Shown one piece after another: positions 62,326 to 64,000 of a stretch of DNA of 64,000 nucleotides; position 1 is the first letter of the stretch, and each line of letters opens with the position of its first letter. Below the pieces are notes generated by a model. The model searched no databases, was not told the origin of the DNA, and saw only the letters and a program-made list of their open reading frames with translations. A program made the position numbers and the translations under genes. Source of the DNA: Anoplopoma fimbria. Its lineage: Eukaryota > Chordata > Actinopteri > Perciformes > Anoplopomatidae. The stretch spans positions 18,274,384 to 18,338,383 of the forward strand of contig NC_072458.1 of NCBI RefSeq assembly GCF_027596085.1, in the 5' to 3' direction.

Positions 62326-64000
62326 TTCTCACAATTTCAGTAGTTCAATTAAAATACATTTGTAACTATATGTATTTAAAGTAATTGGACAATAGGCTAT
62401 GGTATACAAAAAACATTCACATGTTTAAAGTAATGTTTTTTTTTTTATTATTGCAAATTTGCAAATGTCAATTATGACAGCCTGCAGCAGAATAGTATTC
62501 AAACAAAATGATGCAAGTAATAGAAAATATGGGTTTACAACAGCATCATAATTTTATTAGCTATGATTATATAATGGTTTCAGGCAAAAACACTCAAAGC
62601 TTCCTTGTCTCAGTTTCTTCAATGTGAGGGTTTGCTGCTTTTCTCTGTTTGATACTATCTTTTGGTTTTGGACTGATGATAGGAACAAACAAGACAATGA
62701 ATATGTTATCCAAGGATATCATGATGGGCTTTTATCTCCACATTCTGACATTTTTTAGACCACCATACCCCTTGACTGATATAGAAAAGAGTCTGCAGAT
62801 CAATTGGTAATGAAAATATCATTAGTTGCCGCCCTAGCTAAATCACCTTGCTGACATTATGTGTCAAGGGTCCATGTCTAGAGCAGATGTCAGTGGTTCA
62901 CAAGCAAAGGTTAGCAAGCTACATCTGAGAGTCACAAGACGATTAAAGAAAGAAAAATAATCGGTTACACACAAGTATTTTTCTGTTTTCTGACCTTTTT
63001 ATATTTGAATTCTTTCCCCATGTCTTTAGGTTGTTAATTTGATTTGACTGACCTGCTCAGTGCTCACAACTCATGTTCTCCACACTAAGGCTGTCGTGAA
63101 TATTGATTAATAAAAAGGGGTTATAAGCCAAAATGCTTGAAAACCACCAGCATAGGGAACAATTTAGAAATACCAATAGTGAACTCTATACTGCCCTTTC
63201 CAGCAAAGCAATAAAGCTCATTTTGCACTGAGAGCTAAGGTTAGTAATGTTCTTCAAATTATTTTTGTTATATATTTGTTGAAATTCTCATTACATGGTG
63301 ACTGCAATCAATGAATCAAATGCTCTAATAATAAAATAAAATAAATCTGGTATCTGTGGATGTTGCAGGACTGTAAAGAGCCTGTTCAATTGGACTGTAT
63401 ACCTACTGCAGACCTGCATGCACTGATTGTTTGACTGCTAGCTTAACAGATTTGAGTACCTACAATAGCCATTTTTGTTATTTACTTTCTTTCTTTAGAG
63501 GGAGGCCTGTCAGTGTTGACAACTTGATGACTTTCACACAAGATTGAGCGACGATTAGAGCTAGTGCCGAGAGTTACTTTCATTGGAAAAGAGTTGGCAA
63601 CACTCGGCTGCATTTCCCAGTTGGATAATTTAAACAAATGTAGCGTACTCTTGCTAATTTCTCAACACTTACTATTAACTCTCACTAAATAGGTAACTTA
63701 ATATGGTTGCATTGTTTGATATGTATCTTAACCCTGAGAGGACAAAAACAATCCTATACATTACAGAATGATTAATATAACATACCAGCTGGGATAAATA
63801 TACCAATCATAATTAAAACAATCCCACTGAGATAAATGTCAATACTTTATCCAAGAACAACTAGACTTACAGCAACTTTCCAGAGTCAGCGGACAGAAAT
63901 TGTATATTGTTTGGGCCTAGTTGTATGTATTGATGTGGTTCTATTGTATACGGTATGGGATGACCATTAAGCAACTTTGTAGAACACTCAACCCAATACT
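62326..64000. other. Intergenic, nothing recognised
   Basis: AT-rich sequence upstream of tmem222. No exon, RNA gene or clear element could be supported. Confidence 0.5.

Overview
This is vertebrate nuclear DNA, almost certainly from a ray-finned (teleost) fish. Genes are split into many short exons with GT-AG introns, intergenic DNA is AT-rich, and CA/GA/GATA microsatellites are abundant. Interspersed repeats resemble families I know from fish genomes. Five protein-coding loci can be assembled exon by exon with matching splice phases. Exon limits were derived by hand from splice signals and reading-frame continuity, without transcript data.

Layout: 1-5.4 kb holds the 3' half of eepd1 (+). 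8.3-17.5 kb holds matcap2/KIAA0895 (-), convergent with eepd1. 17.8-20.0 kb is a repeat-filled spacer between the head-to-head matcap2 and anln starts. 20.1-34.9 kb holds complete anln (+, 23 coding exons, 1182 aa), with a cell-cycle type promoter (two inverted CCAAT boxes, an NRF1 palindrome and a CHR). 35.6-37.7 kb is an AT-rich satellite. 38.5-41.5 kb holds an unrecognised gene (-) for a secreted Ser/Pro-rich protein whose large exon is mostly a coding minisatellite. 41.5-49.9 kb has no recognisable gene but contains possible conserved non-coding blocks. 49.9-52.5 kb holds a tpbg/5T4-type leucine-rich-repeat membrane protein (-). 57.4-61.5 kb holds tmem222 (-). The rest is interspersed repeats and AT-rich DNA.

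eepd1, matcap2 and anln lie in the same order as on human 7p14 (recalled synteny). tpbg and tmem222 come from other human chromosomes, so the block right of about 35 kb reflects fish-lineage rearrangement. The genes do not form a pathway: replication-fork nuclease, tubulin detyrosination, cytokinesis scaffold, Wnt-modulating LRR receptor and small endomembrane protein.

The most unusual object is the 38.5-41.4 kb gene. The unique coding sequence on each side of its minisatellite is in the same peptide register but in different nucleotide frames, because a C-run inside the repeat varies between units. Also notable are a cluster of perfect hairpins in an eepd1 intron, two interspersed-element families whose internal tandem repeats differ greatly in copy number between copies, an in-frame stop-free anln intron, and microsatellites serving as polypyrimidine tracts.
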